Positions 16,663 through 25,190 of a DNA stretch of 64,000 nucleotides are shown in pieces. The position numbers were made by a program, and so were the translations under genes. The notes under the pieces are model-generated. The model was not told the DNA's origin, did not search any database, and worked only from the letters and a program-made list of their open reading frames with translations. The DNA is from CBDBKE01 sp965218055. Its GTDB lineage: Bacteria > Acidobacteriota > Terriglobia > JAJPHL01 > JAPKYU01. The stretch is from assembly GCA_965218055.1 (NCBI GenBank), contig CBDCKA010000001.1:62001-126000 (forward strand), written 5' to 3'. How positions within the stretch are numbered: position 1 is the stretch's first letter; every line of letters begins with the position of its first letter.

Positions 16663-17955
16663 ATGCCTGACTTTCTCTTTTTGATGGAGAGCCGCCTGGC
16701 TCCGGAGCAAGTCGCCGTCGTCGAGCGGCTGGAGCGTCTGGCAGCCGAGCAGGACGTCAATCTCTTCCTGGTTGGGGGCGCCCTGCGGGACATGCTGTGC
16801 GGACATCCGATCCGCGACCTGGACTTTGCCATCGAGGGCAACGCGCTAAGGCTCCTGCGAGCGGTGGCAAAGTCGCCAGGCGTGGTCGTACGTGAGCTGG
16901 ATCGGCAACGCCAATCCGCCGAATTGACCTTTCCCGGCGAGGTCACCGTGGAAGTAGCCCAGTGCCGCTCCGAGCATTACCCCAAAGCTGGGGTTGAGCC
17001 GAAAATCACGCCGGGCAATATCCACATGGACCTGCGCCGCCGCGACTTCTCGATGAACGCCATCGGACTCTCCCTCAACCGGGCCTCCCGCGGTCTCGTG
17101 CTGGACCCCAACAATGGTGTGGGTGACATTGAACGCCGCGAAATCCGCTTCCTCGACAACTACTCGTTTGCCAACGACCCGAGCCGCCTGCTGCGGCTGG
17201 TGCGTTTCCGCTCCCGTCTCCGTTTCAACCTCGATCCTAAAACGGCCACCCAGTTCCACTGGGCCAAGGAACGGAGACTGCTGCAATACGCCCTGCCGGG
17301 GCGGTTGCGCAAGGAACTGTACGAGATTACGCACGAGTTGCGCCCCGGCGAAATCCTCAAGGCATTAGACAAGGAAGAAATGGCTTCGGTGTTCCACTCC
17401 AAGCTGACCGGGCGGCGACTCAACCTGCCAGAGCTGCTCCGGATGGAGAAAACCGCGCGCTGGCTGGAGGAACACGGGCTGCGGTCCCACCTCTACGCAA
17501 CGTGTGTCTTTTACCTGACGCGAAGGCTTCCCCCCCGCGACCGCGCGGCTTTTGTCCGGCGGCTGAATATGAAGCGTGCCGACACCGAATCCTGGATGAA
17601 ACTGGAAATACGGGGCAAGCAACTGGTGCGCCGACTGGCCAGCAAGGAGGCCAAATCCCCCTCGAAGGCTTTCCATCTGCTGGCTGCGCAGCCCGCTGAA
17701 CTACTCCTGTTTGTCCTGCTCCATTTTCCCCAGAGGAAGGTTCAGGACAAACTCAAGAGTTACATCTCCCGGCACCGCCCGCTGAAAGAGAAGCTGCCGG
17801 AAAAGGAATTGCGAGCGCTGGAAATAGCCCCGGAGACGCCGGCCTACGCGCGAATCCTCGATTCACTCTTTACCGCGTTGCTGGACGGCAAAGTGAAGTC
17901 GCGGACCGAGCAACTGAAGTATTTAAAAAAACTGGCGGCCGAGGTCAAGAGCTAG
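16663..17955 (+). CDS. cca: tRNA nucleotidyltransferase / poly(A) polymerase family protein
   Basis: Class II nucleotidyltransferase of 430 residues that adds or repairs CCA ends on tRNA, or polyadenylates RNA. The head domain shows FLVGGALRDMLCG near residue 35 with the catalytic IRDLDFAIEGN near 47. The RRRDFSMNAIGLSL motif is near 125 and the neck motif SFANDPSRLLRLVRFRSRL near 165. The C-terminal domain is Lys-rich and lacks a recognisable HD phosphohydrolase motif. Both tRNA genes in the window encode their own CCA, so a repair or poly(A) role is possible; the precise activity cannot be read from sequence. It lies 36 bases after xerC/D. Confidence 0.88.
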   Translation: MPDFLFLMESRLAPEQVAVVERLERLAAEQDVNLFLVGGALRDMLCGHPIRDLDFAIEGNALRLLRAVAKSPGVVVRELDRQRQSAELTFPGEVTVEVAQCRSEHYPKAGVEPKITPGNIHMDLRRRDFSMNAIGLSLNRASRGLVLDPNNGVGDIERREIRFLDNYSFANDPSRLLRLVRFRSRLRFNLDPKTATQFHWAKERRLLQYALPGRLRKELYEITHELRPGEILKALDKEEMASVFHSKLTGRRLNLPELLRMEKTARWLEEHGLRSHLYATCVFYLTRRLPPRDRAAFVRRLNMKRADTESWMKLEIRGKQLVRRLASKEAKSPSKAFHLLAAQPAELLLFVLLHFPQRKVQDKLKSYISRHRPLKEKLPEKELRALEIAPETPAYARILDSLFTALLDGKVKSRTEQLKYLKKLAAEVKS

Positions 17956-18047
17956 GAGGGGCCATTGCCCGGGCGGCGGCCGAGCGCCTGTTGAGAATGG
18001 GTGAGCTGAGACTCTGGAACAACAGCCATTCCTTCACTGCGAGTCGT

Positions 18048-18374
18048 TCACTGCTTGATGCGGCCTCCGACCTTGCGCGCCAGTTTCTCAATCTCTTTGA
18101 GTTTCTTGAGCGTGCGCAAGGGCAGGATGTTCTCCCCGCTCTCGTTTAACTCTTCGTCAACCTCCGCAGCCAACTTGGCCAGCCGGGCGCTGAGTTTCTT
18201 AGTCTGTTCGTGCTGGTGCTTCAGGAGCTCGGCAGAGGGGGGAGGAGGGAATGGCGAAACGATGGGACTCACCCCTGGCGGCCGCCGGCCCTGGCCGAGA
18301 CGCCGTGGTCCTTGCGCCAGGCCGGAAAACACGTATAGACAAACAAGCAACACGGTGATAAGGAAACGCCTCAT
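18048..18374 (-). CDS. Small secreted hypothetical protein
   Basis: A 108-residue protein with a clear signal peptide (MRRFLITVLLVCLYVFSGLAQ, cleavage near Ala20-Gln21). A Pro/Arg-rich linker and then a charged helical region (about 50-108, coiled-coil-like with regular Leu and Lys/Glu) follow. No enzymatic motif is visible. It is probably periplasmic. The gene stands alone, convergent with cca and 93 bases away from it. No function is proposed. Confidence 0.65.
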   Translation of the reverse strand: MRRFLITVLLVCLYVFSGLAQGPRRLGQGRRPPGVSPIVSPFPPPPSAELLKHQHEQTKKLSARLAKLAAEVDEELNESGENILPLRTLKKLKEIEKLARKVGGRIKQ

Positions 18375-18554
18375 AGCCTCATTTTAGCCCAGGAACCTGG
18401 ACGGGCCAACCCTCATCTACGGCGTGACCTTCTCACAGATCAGGAATTAGCCTGCCCCCTGGCAGAAGTTGTCGGCCCGGTGCTTTTCCCCTTGGCGCTT
18501 GGTCCCGTTTGGTATACATTCGCTTTTCTTTCCAACTGACCTAGGGGCGCCCTT

Positions 18555-18989
18555 TTGAGAGTGGATCTTCGGTTTCCCAGCGACCCCCGGCTGTTGCGCA
18601 TAATCCGCTCGCTGGTTGGGGAAATGGCCGAGCTTTGCGGCTTTGCTGAGGGCGAATCGCAGTTCATCATCCTGGCTGTGGACGAAGCTTGTGCCAACGT
18701 GATCCGCCATGCGTACCAGGGCCGGACAGACGGAGAAATTGCCTTTTCCTGCTCTGCCTCGGAGGAACGGATTGAGTTCCTGTTGGTCGACCAGGGCCAG
18801 GCGCCGCGACCAGAGGAGTTACAACCGCGTCCCCTGGAGGAAATCCGGCCCGGTGGATTGGGAACGCATTTGATCCGCTCCGTCATGGACGAAGTACGCT
18901 ACCGATGCAGTGAACGCGGGAACGAGTTGTTCCTGGCCAAATCTTTGCGCCCGCGCCGGCGCGTGGAAACTGGCGCTGCCACAGAATGA
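18555..18989 (+). CDS. RsbW-like serine kinase / anti-sigma factor (HATPase_c)
   Basis: A 144-residue GHKL ATPase of the RsbW/SpoIIAB group. The N-box is LAVDEACANVIRHAY (about residues 38-52), the G1-type region is FLLVDQGQAPR, and the G2 loop is RPGGLGTHLIRSVMDEV (about 97-113). Such kinases bind a sigma factor or other partner and phosphorylate a STAS antagonist. The start is TTG at 18555. The stop overlaps the start of the following STAS gene (ATGA), the usual kinase-antagonist pairing with the order reversed. No sigma factor gene follows; instead Mla transporter genes do, so the target could be the transporter or a distant sigma factor. Confidence 0.88.
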   Translation: MRVDLRFPSDPRLLRIIRSLVGEMAELCGFAEGESQFIILAVDEACANVIRHAYQGRTDGEIAFSCSASEERIEFLLVDQGQAPRPEELQPRPLEEIRPGGLGTHLIRSVMDEVRYRCSERGNELFLAKSLRPRRRVETGAATE

Positions 18990-19324
18990 GCATTCAGATC
19001 AACATTCGTAAAGAAGGCGGGACCTCCGTGGTTGACGTGGTGGGTGACATTGACCTGTACTCCTCCCCTCAGGTGCGGCAAACCATTCTGGACGAGCTGA
19101 ACCAGAAGAGCGGGGACCGTGTGCTGGTGAACCTGACCGGGGTCAAGTATGTTGACAGCTCCGGGGTGGCCTCGCTTGTCGAAGGACTGCAGATGGCGCG
19201 GAAGGCGCAGGTTCGTTTTGCGCTTTGCGGACTCAACAAGGCGCCGCGACAGGTGCTGGAACTCACCCGACTGATCAAGGTCTTTGACATCTACGACACG
19301 TTGGAAGAGGCGCTGAAAGCTTAG
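18986..19324 (+). CDS. STAS-domain anti-sigma factor antagonist
   Basis: A single-domain STAS protein (112 residues) of the SpoIIAA/RsbV type. The phosphorylatable serine lies in VKYVDSSGVASLVEGL (near residue 57), followed by the typical C-terminal FDIYDTLEEALKA. It overlaps the RsbW-like kinase gene, its likely kinase, by four bases. It lies 59 bases before mlaE. In proteobacterial Mla systems the cytoplasmic STAS subunit MlaB binds the ATPase, so this protein could serve either as antagonist or as an MlaB-like subunit. The SS-G motif favours a phosphoswitch. Confidence 0.9.
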   Translation: MSIQINIRKEGGTSVVDVVGDIDLYSSPQVRQTILDELNQKSGDRVLVNLTGVKYVDSSGVASLVEGLQMARKAQVRFALCGLNKAPRQVLELTRLIKVFDIYDTLEEALKA

Positions 19325-19383
19325 CGCCGGCGCCACGCGTCCTCGAGGAAAACGGCCCCCGAGTCTTGCGACCTGAGACCGCC

Positions 19384-20172
19384 ATGCTCTCCGCCATTGG
19401 AGCCCATACGGTTCGCTTGCTGGAGTATATGGGAGGTGTTTCCCGCCAGACCAAGGCGGGATTCTACTGGACTCTCGTTGCGCCTTTTCGCGGGAGCAGG
19501 TTGCGCTGGCGCACTGCCATTCACCAGATGGTAGCGGTGGGTATCCAGGCGGTGCCCGTGGTTTGCCTGATCGGCTTTTTCATTGGCCTCATCATGGCCC
19601 TCCAGGGCGCCTATGAGATGAGGAAGTTCGGCGCCCTTCACCTTGTGGTGAACCTGGTAGGCGTCTCCATAACCCGCGAACTGGGTCCCTTGATGACCGC
19701 AATCATTGTCATTGGGCGTTCCGGTTCGGCGTTCGCTGCAGAATTGGGGACCATGAAGGTCAGCGAGGAAGTGGATGCGCTGGTCACCATGGGCTTGAAC
19801 CCGATTCACTTCCTCCTGGTCCCGAAATTTCTGGCAATGATGGTGATGATGCCGTGTCTGACCATGATCGCCGACCTGATGGGGATATTGGGCGGGGCGA
19901 CGTTCGCCTATACTTCCGAGCTGGGGATGGGGCCGCGGCAGTACCTGCTGGCCACCGCCGAAGCGCTGGTGATGCGCGACATCATTACAGGGCTGATCAA
20001 GAGCGTCGTATTCGGTATGGTCATCGTGCAGATCGGCTGCTACGAGGGTTTCACGGTGACTGGCGGGCCGGAGGGTGTGGGGCGCTCGACCACCTCGTCG
20101 GTGGTAATTTCGATTTTCAGCGTGATTATAGCGGACGTGATCTTCACGGGTTTCTTTTATGTGCTAGGCTGA
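19384..20172 (+). CDS. mlaE: MlaE-family ABC transporter permease
   Basis: Inner-membrane permease of an Mla/MCE-type phospholipid transporter. From the ATG at 19384 the protein has 262 residues and five or six hydrophobic segments. The MlaE family signatures GAYEMRKFGA (near 75) and TRELGPLMTAIIVIGRSGSAFAAELGTM (near 95-122) are intact, including the Glu-rich coupling segment KVSEEVDALVTMGLNP. A TTG at 19366 would add six residues. Gene order permease-ATPase-MCE protein follows on the same strand, with an auxiliary lipoprotein after it. Confidence 0.95.
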   Translation: MLSAIGAHTVRLLEYMGGVSRQTKAGFYWTLVAPFRGSRLRWRTAIHQMVAVGIQAVPVVCLIGFFIGLIMALQGAYEMRKFGALHLVVNLVGVSITRELGPLMTAIIVIGRSGSAFAAELGTMKVSEEVDALVTMGLNPIHFLLVPKFLAMMVMMPCLTMIADLMGILGGATFAYTSELGMGPRQYLLATAEALVMRDIITGLIKSVVFGMVIVQIGCYEGFTVTGGPEGVGRSTTSSVVISIFSVIIADVIFTGFFYVLG

Positions 20173-20241
20173 CGATCCAGTTCAAGATCCAAGGTCCAAG
20201 GTCGGAACCTGACTTTGAACCTCGGACTCGGAACGTTACAC

Positions 20242-21111
20242 ATGGAGCCAATTATTTCCGTCCAGAACCTGGTGGCCCACTACGGCACGCGACCGGTGTT
20301 GCAAGGGGTCAGCATGGAAGTTCAGCGCGGCGACACGATGGTCATCTTAGGCGGCAGCGGCTCGGGCAAGAGCACGCTGCTGCGGCACATCGTGGGCCTG
20401 GAGAAGCCTACCTCTGGTTTCGTCTACATCATGGGACACGACTTTTGCCGCCTCCCGGAGCGCGAACTGAATCAGATCCGACGCAAGATGGGAATGTCGT
20501 TCCAGGGGTCAGCGATGTTCAATTCCATGACGGTAGGAGACAACGTGGCTCTACCGCTGCGCGAGCACACCGAATTGGAAGAGTCCACCATCCAGATCGT
20601 CACGCGAATGAAGCTGGAGCAGGTGGGGCTGGCGGGCTTTGAGAACTACATGCCGGCCCAGCTCTCCGGCGGCATGAAGAAGCGCGCCGCCGTCGCCCGC
20701 GCCATGGCCATGGATCCGGAGATCCTCCTGTTCGACGAGCCTTCCGCCGGCCTGGACCCCATCATTGCCGCTGGCATTGATGAGCTGATCGTAAAATTGA
20801 AGCAGGCGTTCGGCATGACGATCGTGGTGGTCACCCACGAGCTGGCCAGCGCCTTCCTGATTGCCGACTGCATCACTATGGTGCACAAGGGACGGATCAT
20901 CGCCAGCGGTACCCGCGAGGAAATTCAGGGCAGCACACATCCCCGTGTTCGCCAGTTCCTGGACCGCGTTCCCGACGACGAGAGCCTCGAGGCTTCCGAG
21001 TACGTCCAGGCGCTGCTCGGCACAGACGGCGACGCCGGCCGCAGCGACAAGACGGCAGAAGCAGCGAGGCCCGAGCTGCAAAAACGCGCTGGTTCGGCGG
21101 GAGCGATATGA
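20242..21111 (+). CDS. mlaF: Mla-type ABC transporter ATP-binding protein
   Basis: ABC ATPase energising the MlaE permease. From the ATG at 20242 (289 residues), Walker A is GGSGSGKSTL near residue 40, the signature is LSGGMKKRAA near 145, Walker B is ILLFDEPSAGLDP near 165 and the H-loop is VVTHE near 203. The family-typical PIIAAGIDELI segment follows Walker B. The stop overlaps the start of the MCE gene by four bases. A C-terminal tail of about 50 residues, rich in Glu, Ala and Lys, exceeds the ABC core. Confidence 0.95.
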   Translation: MEPIISVQNLVAHYGTRPVLQGVSMEVQRGDTMVILGGSGSGKSTLLRHIVGLEKPTSGFVYIMGHDFCRLPERELNQIRRKMGMSFQGSAMFNSMTVGDNVALPLREHTELEESTIQIVTRMKLEQVGLAGFENYMPAQLSGGMKKRAAVARAMAMDPEILLFDEPSAGLDPIIAAGIDELIVKLKQAFGMTIVVVTHELASAFLIADCITMVHKGRIIASGTREEIQGSTHPRVRQFLDRVPDDESLEASEYVQALLGTDGDAGRSDKTAEAARPELQKRAGSAGAI

Positions 21112-22082
21112 GCGACCAAGCGAAAGTGGGCCTGATGGTGCTGGTCGCGGGGGCCATCCTGGTGACGGCGGTCTTTTACATGACGGGAGTGGGGCTGGGA
21201 ACAGAATACGTAGGGTACAAGACCTACCTCAACTTTGCCGGCGGCTTGGAGCCGGGAGCCATGGTGCGGTTCGGTGGCCTGAAGGCGGGCCACGTCACGT
21301 CCGTGGAGGTCTCTTCCGAGGATTTCTCCCGCATTGAGATTAGCCTGGACGTGAAGGCCGACATCCCCCTGCCCACCGACAGCATCGCTGGCCTTTCCCA
21401 ACTGGGCTTGCTGAGCGAGAACTACATAGAAATTCAGCCGGGCACCGCACCCTCCACCCTGCAACCCGGCGCCACCGTTGCTTCGGTGGAGTCGCAGGAT
21501 CCGGCGGCGCTAATGCGCAAGATGGGCGCGCTGGTGGAGGTGGCACAACCTCTGGCAGCGGACCTGCACAAGAACGTCAACCAGATCTCAGAGCAGGTGG
21601 ACCAGCTGCTGGTCAACCTGCACGACGCCACCGGCGAGGAAAACCGGGCACACCTGGCTAGCGTTTTGCGGCAGACCGACGAGATGATCGAGCGCCAGTC
21701 GCCGAAGATTGATAAAATCGCCACCAACCTGGAGAACGCTTCCGGCAAGATCGACCCGTTCATGGCTGACCTGCGCGCGACCACTGCCAAGGTGGACAAG
21801 CTGATTGCCGAGGTGCAGGGGGTGGTGGCCGAAAACCGTCCCGAGCTGCGGGCCTCGTTGGACCAGCTTTCCCAGACGCTGAAGGAGGCGCGCGAGTTGA
21901 TGACGCAGTTGAACGTCGTCATGACTGCCAATTCCGACAATCTGGACGAGACTATGGAAAACATCCGGGTGACGTCACAAAACCTCCGGCAACTCTCCGA
22001 CACGCTGAAGCAGCGGCCGTTCAGCCTGGTGCGGGTGGTCCCCAAACCGGAGCGCCAGGTGCCCGGCGGGGGCAAGAAATAA
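21108..22082 (+). CDS. mlaD: MlaD-family MCE protein
   Basis: Periplasmic substrate-binding component anchored by one N-terminal membrane helix (VGLMVLVAGAILVTAVFYM, residues 6-24). The MCE domain follows (about 35-115, with FAGGLEPGAMVRFGGLKAGHVTSV and LGLLSENYIEI). The remaining 200 residues are helical, with repeated QVDQLL, NLENASGKI and LDQLSQTL heptad patterns, suggesting a long coiled coil that could bridge the periplasm. The length of 324 exceeds short MlaD proteins (about 180) because of this tail. It overlaps mlaF. Confidence 0.93.
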   Translation: MSDQAKVGLMVLVAGAILVTAVFYMTGVGLGTEYVGYKTYLNFAGGLEPGAMVRFGGLKAGHVTSVEVSSEDFSRIEISLDVKADIPLPTDSIAGLSQLGLLSENYIEIQPGTAPSTLQPGATVASVESQDPAALMRKMGALVEVAQPLAADLHKNVNQISEQVDQLLVNLHDATGEENRAHLASVLRQTDEMIERQSPKIDKIATNLENASGKIDPFMADLRATTAKVDKLIAEVQGVVAENRPELRASLDQLSQTLKEARELMTQLNVVMTANSDNLDETMENIRVTSQNLRQLSDTLKQRPFSLVRVVPKPERQVPGGGKK

Positions 22083-22132
22083 GTAGCCGGCGATCCCTCA
22101 CGGTCGCGGGCAACATTAAGGAGCCAAGAGTA

Positions 22133-22756
22133 ATGAAGGCCCGTCCCGCAGCTCAGAAGTTACTAGCCGGCGTCGCGGCGTTCTTGCTGCTGTCGCTTGT
22201 CGGCTGCGGAAAAGTTCCCCCGAGCCACTACTACACGCTGGAATCGTCGCTGCCGGCTCCGCCGCCGGCCACCACCACGGGCGTGGAGATCGCGGTGACC
22301 CGCTTCCGGGCCAGCCAGGGGCTCTCCCAGGACCGGTTGATGTACCGGCCCAGCCCCCACCGCGTGGATTTTTACGAGTACCACCGCTGGGTGGACACGC
22401 CTCCGGACCTGGTCACGCAAAACCTGATCTCCCACCTCCGGCGCTCGGGGATGTTCCGCGCGGTGACCGACACGCGGGGCGCCTCTCGCGCCGACTACGT
22501 GCTGCGCGGTCGCATTGAACACCTGGAAGAAGTGGATTCTGCAGGGAGCGTCTCTGCCCGAGTGGGCTTGCACGTCGAACTGGTGGAGGTGAAGACCCGG
22601 GCCCGGGTCTGGACAGGGCAGGGCTCCCATGAAGCCCAGGTGAGTGAGCGCTCAGTGGAAGGCGTCGTCCGGGCGATGAACGAAAGCCTGCGCGAGAGCT
22701 TGGGCCAGATTGTGCGCGGCCTGGCCACGCATTTCGAACAGCACCCCTCCCGCTAG
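22133..22756 (+). CDS. PqiC-like ABC transporter auxiliary lipoprotein
   Basis: A 207-residue lipoprotein of the PqiC/DUF330 type found with MCE transporters. The signal peptide ends in LLLSLVGCGK, a good lipobox with the lipidated Cys near residue 25. Next comes the family opening PPSHYYTLESSLP and the conserved YRPSPHRVDFYEYHRWVDTPPDLVTQNL segment. Such lipoproteins sit in the outer membrane and contact the MCE channel. It lies 50 bases after the mlaD-like gene, completing the transporter operon. Confidence 0.9.
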   Translation: MKARPAAQKLLAGVAAFLLLSLVGCGKVPPSHYYTLESSLPAPPPATTTGVEIAVTRFRASQGLSQDRLMYRPSPHRVDFYEYHRWVDTPPDLVTQNLISHLRRSGMFRAVTDTRGASRADYVLRGRIEHLEEVDSAGSVSARVGLHVELVEVKTRARVWTGQGSHEAQVSERSVEGVVRAMNESLRESLGQIVRGLATHFEQHPSR

Positions 22757-22797
22757 CCTTTCTCAGCATTCAACAACACACAAAGACGAGCGGTAGG

Positions 22798-23139
22798 CTA
22801 GCGGCTTTGGCTGGCGGCAGAGACGGTGTCGTAAGTGGGGAAAACGGAAAGAAGGCGAACATCTTCTAGGACGCGACGCAGGCGGCCGGGTGGGACCACT
22901 AGGCGTACCTGACCGCCCTGGGCTCTGGCGCTTGCCAGGCAACGGGCAAGGCAGCCGATGCCACGGCTGTCCACAGTGTGTGCCTCGGTCAGGTTCATCA
23001 GCACGACCTGGCAGCTCTTGAGCGCCTCCAGCATGGTTTCGTAGACTTGATCACCCATCCCCTGCTTTCCCCAAAGGCGCAAATCTCCCCGGAGATGGAC
23101 CACCCCGAACGGACCGTCACACTCCAAGCGTACTTCCAT
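22798..23139 (-). CDS. STAS-domain protein
   Basis: A second single STAS-domain protein, 113 residues from the ATG at 23139 (or 116 from 23148). The core EAHTVDSRGIGCLARCLASAR near residue 58 carries the serine position used in antagonist phosphoregulation, but with Arg instead of the second Ser. It is encoded opposite to the Mla operon and converges on the lipoprotein gene. It may be an alternative partner of the RsbW-like kinase, or an MlaB-like subunit. The sequence is too divergent to decide. Confidence 0.85.
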   Translation of the reverse strand: MEVRLECDGPFGVVHLRGDLRLWGKQGMGDQVYETMLEALKSCQVVLMNLTEAHTVDSRGIGCLARCLASARAQGGQVRLVVPPGRLRRVLEDVRLLSVFPTYDTVSAASQSR

Positions 23140-23195
23140 TGACCGCACTTACTTTGGGCTGCTTCCAGGGAGAATACGCCACTGTCGAGGGTGAT

Positions 23196-23969
23196 TCAAG
23201 CTGGACGTTGGCCGGTGTGCAGGCAGGCGATCCCCGCCGTTATTGTTCGGAATGTGACTTCCGCAAAGCCTGCTTCCCTCATCCAGCCGGCCAAACCCTC
23301 AGGCGAGGGAAAATCCCCCACCGAGTGCACCAGGTATCGATAAGCCCCGGGATCTCCGGAGAACGCGCCGCCGACGCGAGGCAGCACGTGACGGAAATAC
23401 AAACTGTAGAACGGTCCCAAAACCGACGCCAAACCCGAAGATTGTGGCTGAGAAAATTCCAGAATACCGGCCTCTCCGCCCGGCATCAGTACGCGGAAGA
23501 TTTCGCGGAGGCCCGCCTCGTAGTTGGCCAGATTGCGAAAACCGAACGCGGCCGTCACGAGGTGGAATGAACTGTCGGCGAAGGGCAGCACCAGCGCATC
23601 CGCTTCGGCTAGCATTGGGACAAGTCTGCGGCGGAGCAGTTTGTCCCGCGCGCGTTCCAGCATAGGGTGACAGAAGTCGGCGCCGAGGATACGAGCCGAA
23701 GGATGCGCAACTGTGGCCAGGCTCAAGGCAAGATCGGCGGTGCCGCAGCACAAGTCGAGCACGCGCGCCCCAGGGCGTTCCAGGGTATGCCGGAACCGGC
23801 GAGCCACCGAGCGGCGCCACCACCGGTCTGTCTGGAGCGACAGCAAGTGGTTGAGAAAATCGTACCGGGGAGCGATGCGCGCAAACATCTCGCGCACGTA
23901 AGCGGACCCCGGGGCAGTCCCCGGGGTCCGCAATGCCGATTGGGGAGAGCGAGACCGCGCGCCCTTCAT
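23196..23969 (-). CDS. ubiE: UbiE/MenG-type quinone C-methyltransferase
   Basis: SAM-dependent methyltransferase of quinone biosynthesis, 257 residues. The family motifs are all present: FARIAPRYDFLNHLLSL near residue 28, LDLCCGTADLAL (SAM motif I) near 70, the acidic motif GADFCHPMLERA, and the specific FGFRNLANYEAGLREIFRVLMPGG near 138-162. The C-terminal EGLAGWMREAGF is also typical. In an organism using menaquinone this would be MenG (demethylmenaquinone methyltransferase). The ATG overlaps the aroB stop by four bases, linking it to the shikimate pathway gene. Confidence 0.95.
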   Translation of the reverse strand: MKGARSRSPQSALRTPGTAPGSAYVREMFARIAPRYDFLNHLLSLQTDRWWRRSVARRFRHTLERPGARVLDLCCGTADLALSLATVAHPSARILGADFCHPMLERARDKLLRRRLVPMLAEADALVLPFADSSFHLVTAAFGFRNLANYEAGLREIFRVLMPGGEAGILEFSQPQSSGLASVLGPFYSLYFRHVLPRVGGAFSGDPGAYRYLVHSVGDFPSPEGLAGWMREAGFAEVTFRTITAGIACLHTGQRPA

Positions 23970-25072
23970 GCCGGCTCCTTGCGCAGGCGTTCCAGGACTC
24001 GCGCCACTGCGCCAGCCTCGATTCCGGGCACGATTCGCACCTTCCCGATCTTCTCGGGCAGCACAAAATGCAGCACGCCCCGGCGCGTTTTCTTGTCGGC
24101 CAGCATGCGGGCCGCCAGCCGCGCCGGCCCCAGGCGCGCCAGTGGCGGCAAAGGACCCAGGCTCTTCACCAGCGCGTGGATTCGCTGAGCGTCTGCCTTC
24201 GCAATCAATCGCCGCTCCTCGGCGAGCAGGGTTGCCGCCCGCAGGCCCCAGGCGACCGCTTCGCCATGCGAAAAGTAGCGGTAGTGGGTCTCGGCTTCCA
24301 GAGCGTGGCCGACCGTGTGCCCCAGGTTCAAGATTTGGCGCAACCCGCTTTCCCTTTCGTCGCGCTCGACGACCCAGGCTTTGATGGCCACCGTGCGGCG
24401 CACCAACTCGGCCAGCGCGTCAGGATCCTTGCGTAACAGGTCGTTGCGGCGCCGCTCGAGAAAACCAAACAGGTTCTTGTCGCGGATGATGCCGCACTTG
24501 ACGGCCTCATACAAACCGGCGCGTAACTCGCGAGCCGGCAAGGTGTGTAACAGCTCCGGGTCGGCCAGGACCCGCCGGGGCTGGTAGAAGGTACCCACCA
24601 GATTTTTACCCGCGCGCAGGTTCACGCCGGTTTTTCCGCCTACGGAACTGTCAATCTGCGCCAGCAGCGTCGTTGGAATGTGGACGTAAGCGACGCCACG
24701 CAGGAAAACGGAAGCGACAAAGGAGGTCAGGTCGCCGATCACGCCGCCACCGAAGCCGATGATAAGGCTGCTGCGATCCGCCTTCTGGCGCACCAATTGC
24801 TCGCAGAGGCGTCCGGCGGTGCCGAGGTTCTTCTGTTCCTCTCCAGTGGGGATCGAGAGCAGTCCGTATTTTCGTGGGGCCAGCGCGGTTTCGAGTGCCC
24901 TGCCCCACTTCTTCCAAACGATCTTGTCCGTGACGACGACCCAAGGCCGGCCGGCGGCCACCTCGTCGAGTAGCTGCCCGGCGCGAGCCAGAAGGCCGCG
25001 TTCAACCAATACCTGGTAGCGCGCGCTGGCTGTGCGCACCGTGATTGCACCCGAAGCTCTTGCCGTTGTCAT
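23966..25072 (-). CDS. aroB: 3-Dehydroquinate synthase
   Basis: Second step of the shikimate pathway, converting DAHP to 3-dehydroquinate with NAD and a divalent metal. From the ATG at 25072 the protein has 368 residues. Visible motifs are the NAD-binding FGGGVIGDLTSFVASVFLRGV near residue 95, the QIDSSVGGKTGVN loop near 128, KCGIIRD near 176, and metal ligands in LNLGHTVGHALE and FSHGEAVAWG. An upstream in-frame ATG at 25141 would overlap the nadB promoter region and adds unlike sequence. It is coupled to ubiE and divergent from nadB. Confidence 0.95.
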   Translation of the reverse strand: MTTARASGAITVRTASARYQVLVERGLLARAGQLLDEVAAGRPWVVVTDKIVWKKWGRALETALAPRKYGLLSIPTGEEQKNLGTAGRLCEQLVRQKADRSSLIIGFGGGVIGDLTSFVASVFLRGVAYVHIPTTLLAQIDSSVGGKTGVNLRAGKNLVGTFYQPRRVLADPELLHTLPARELRAGLYEAVKCGIIRDKNLFGFLERRRNDLLRKDPDALAELVRRTVAIKAWVVERDERESGLRQILNLGHTVGHALEAETHYRYFSHGEAVAWGLRAATLLAEERRLIAKADAQRIHALVKSLGPLPPLARLGPARLAARMLADKKTRRGVLHFVLPEKIGKVRIVPGIEAGAVARVLERLRKEPA

Positions 25073-25190
25073 ACCCGTAGTTTTGCTTGTACCACGTCGA
25101 TCCCGTCTGAGAAAAGCGTGGAAAACGTCGAAATGCGACATGGGGCGCCTCGCTGTTGAAACAGGTCAGGCGTGGTATCATCAATTCGAC

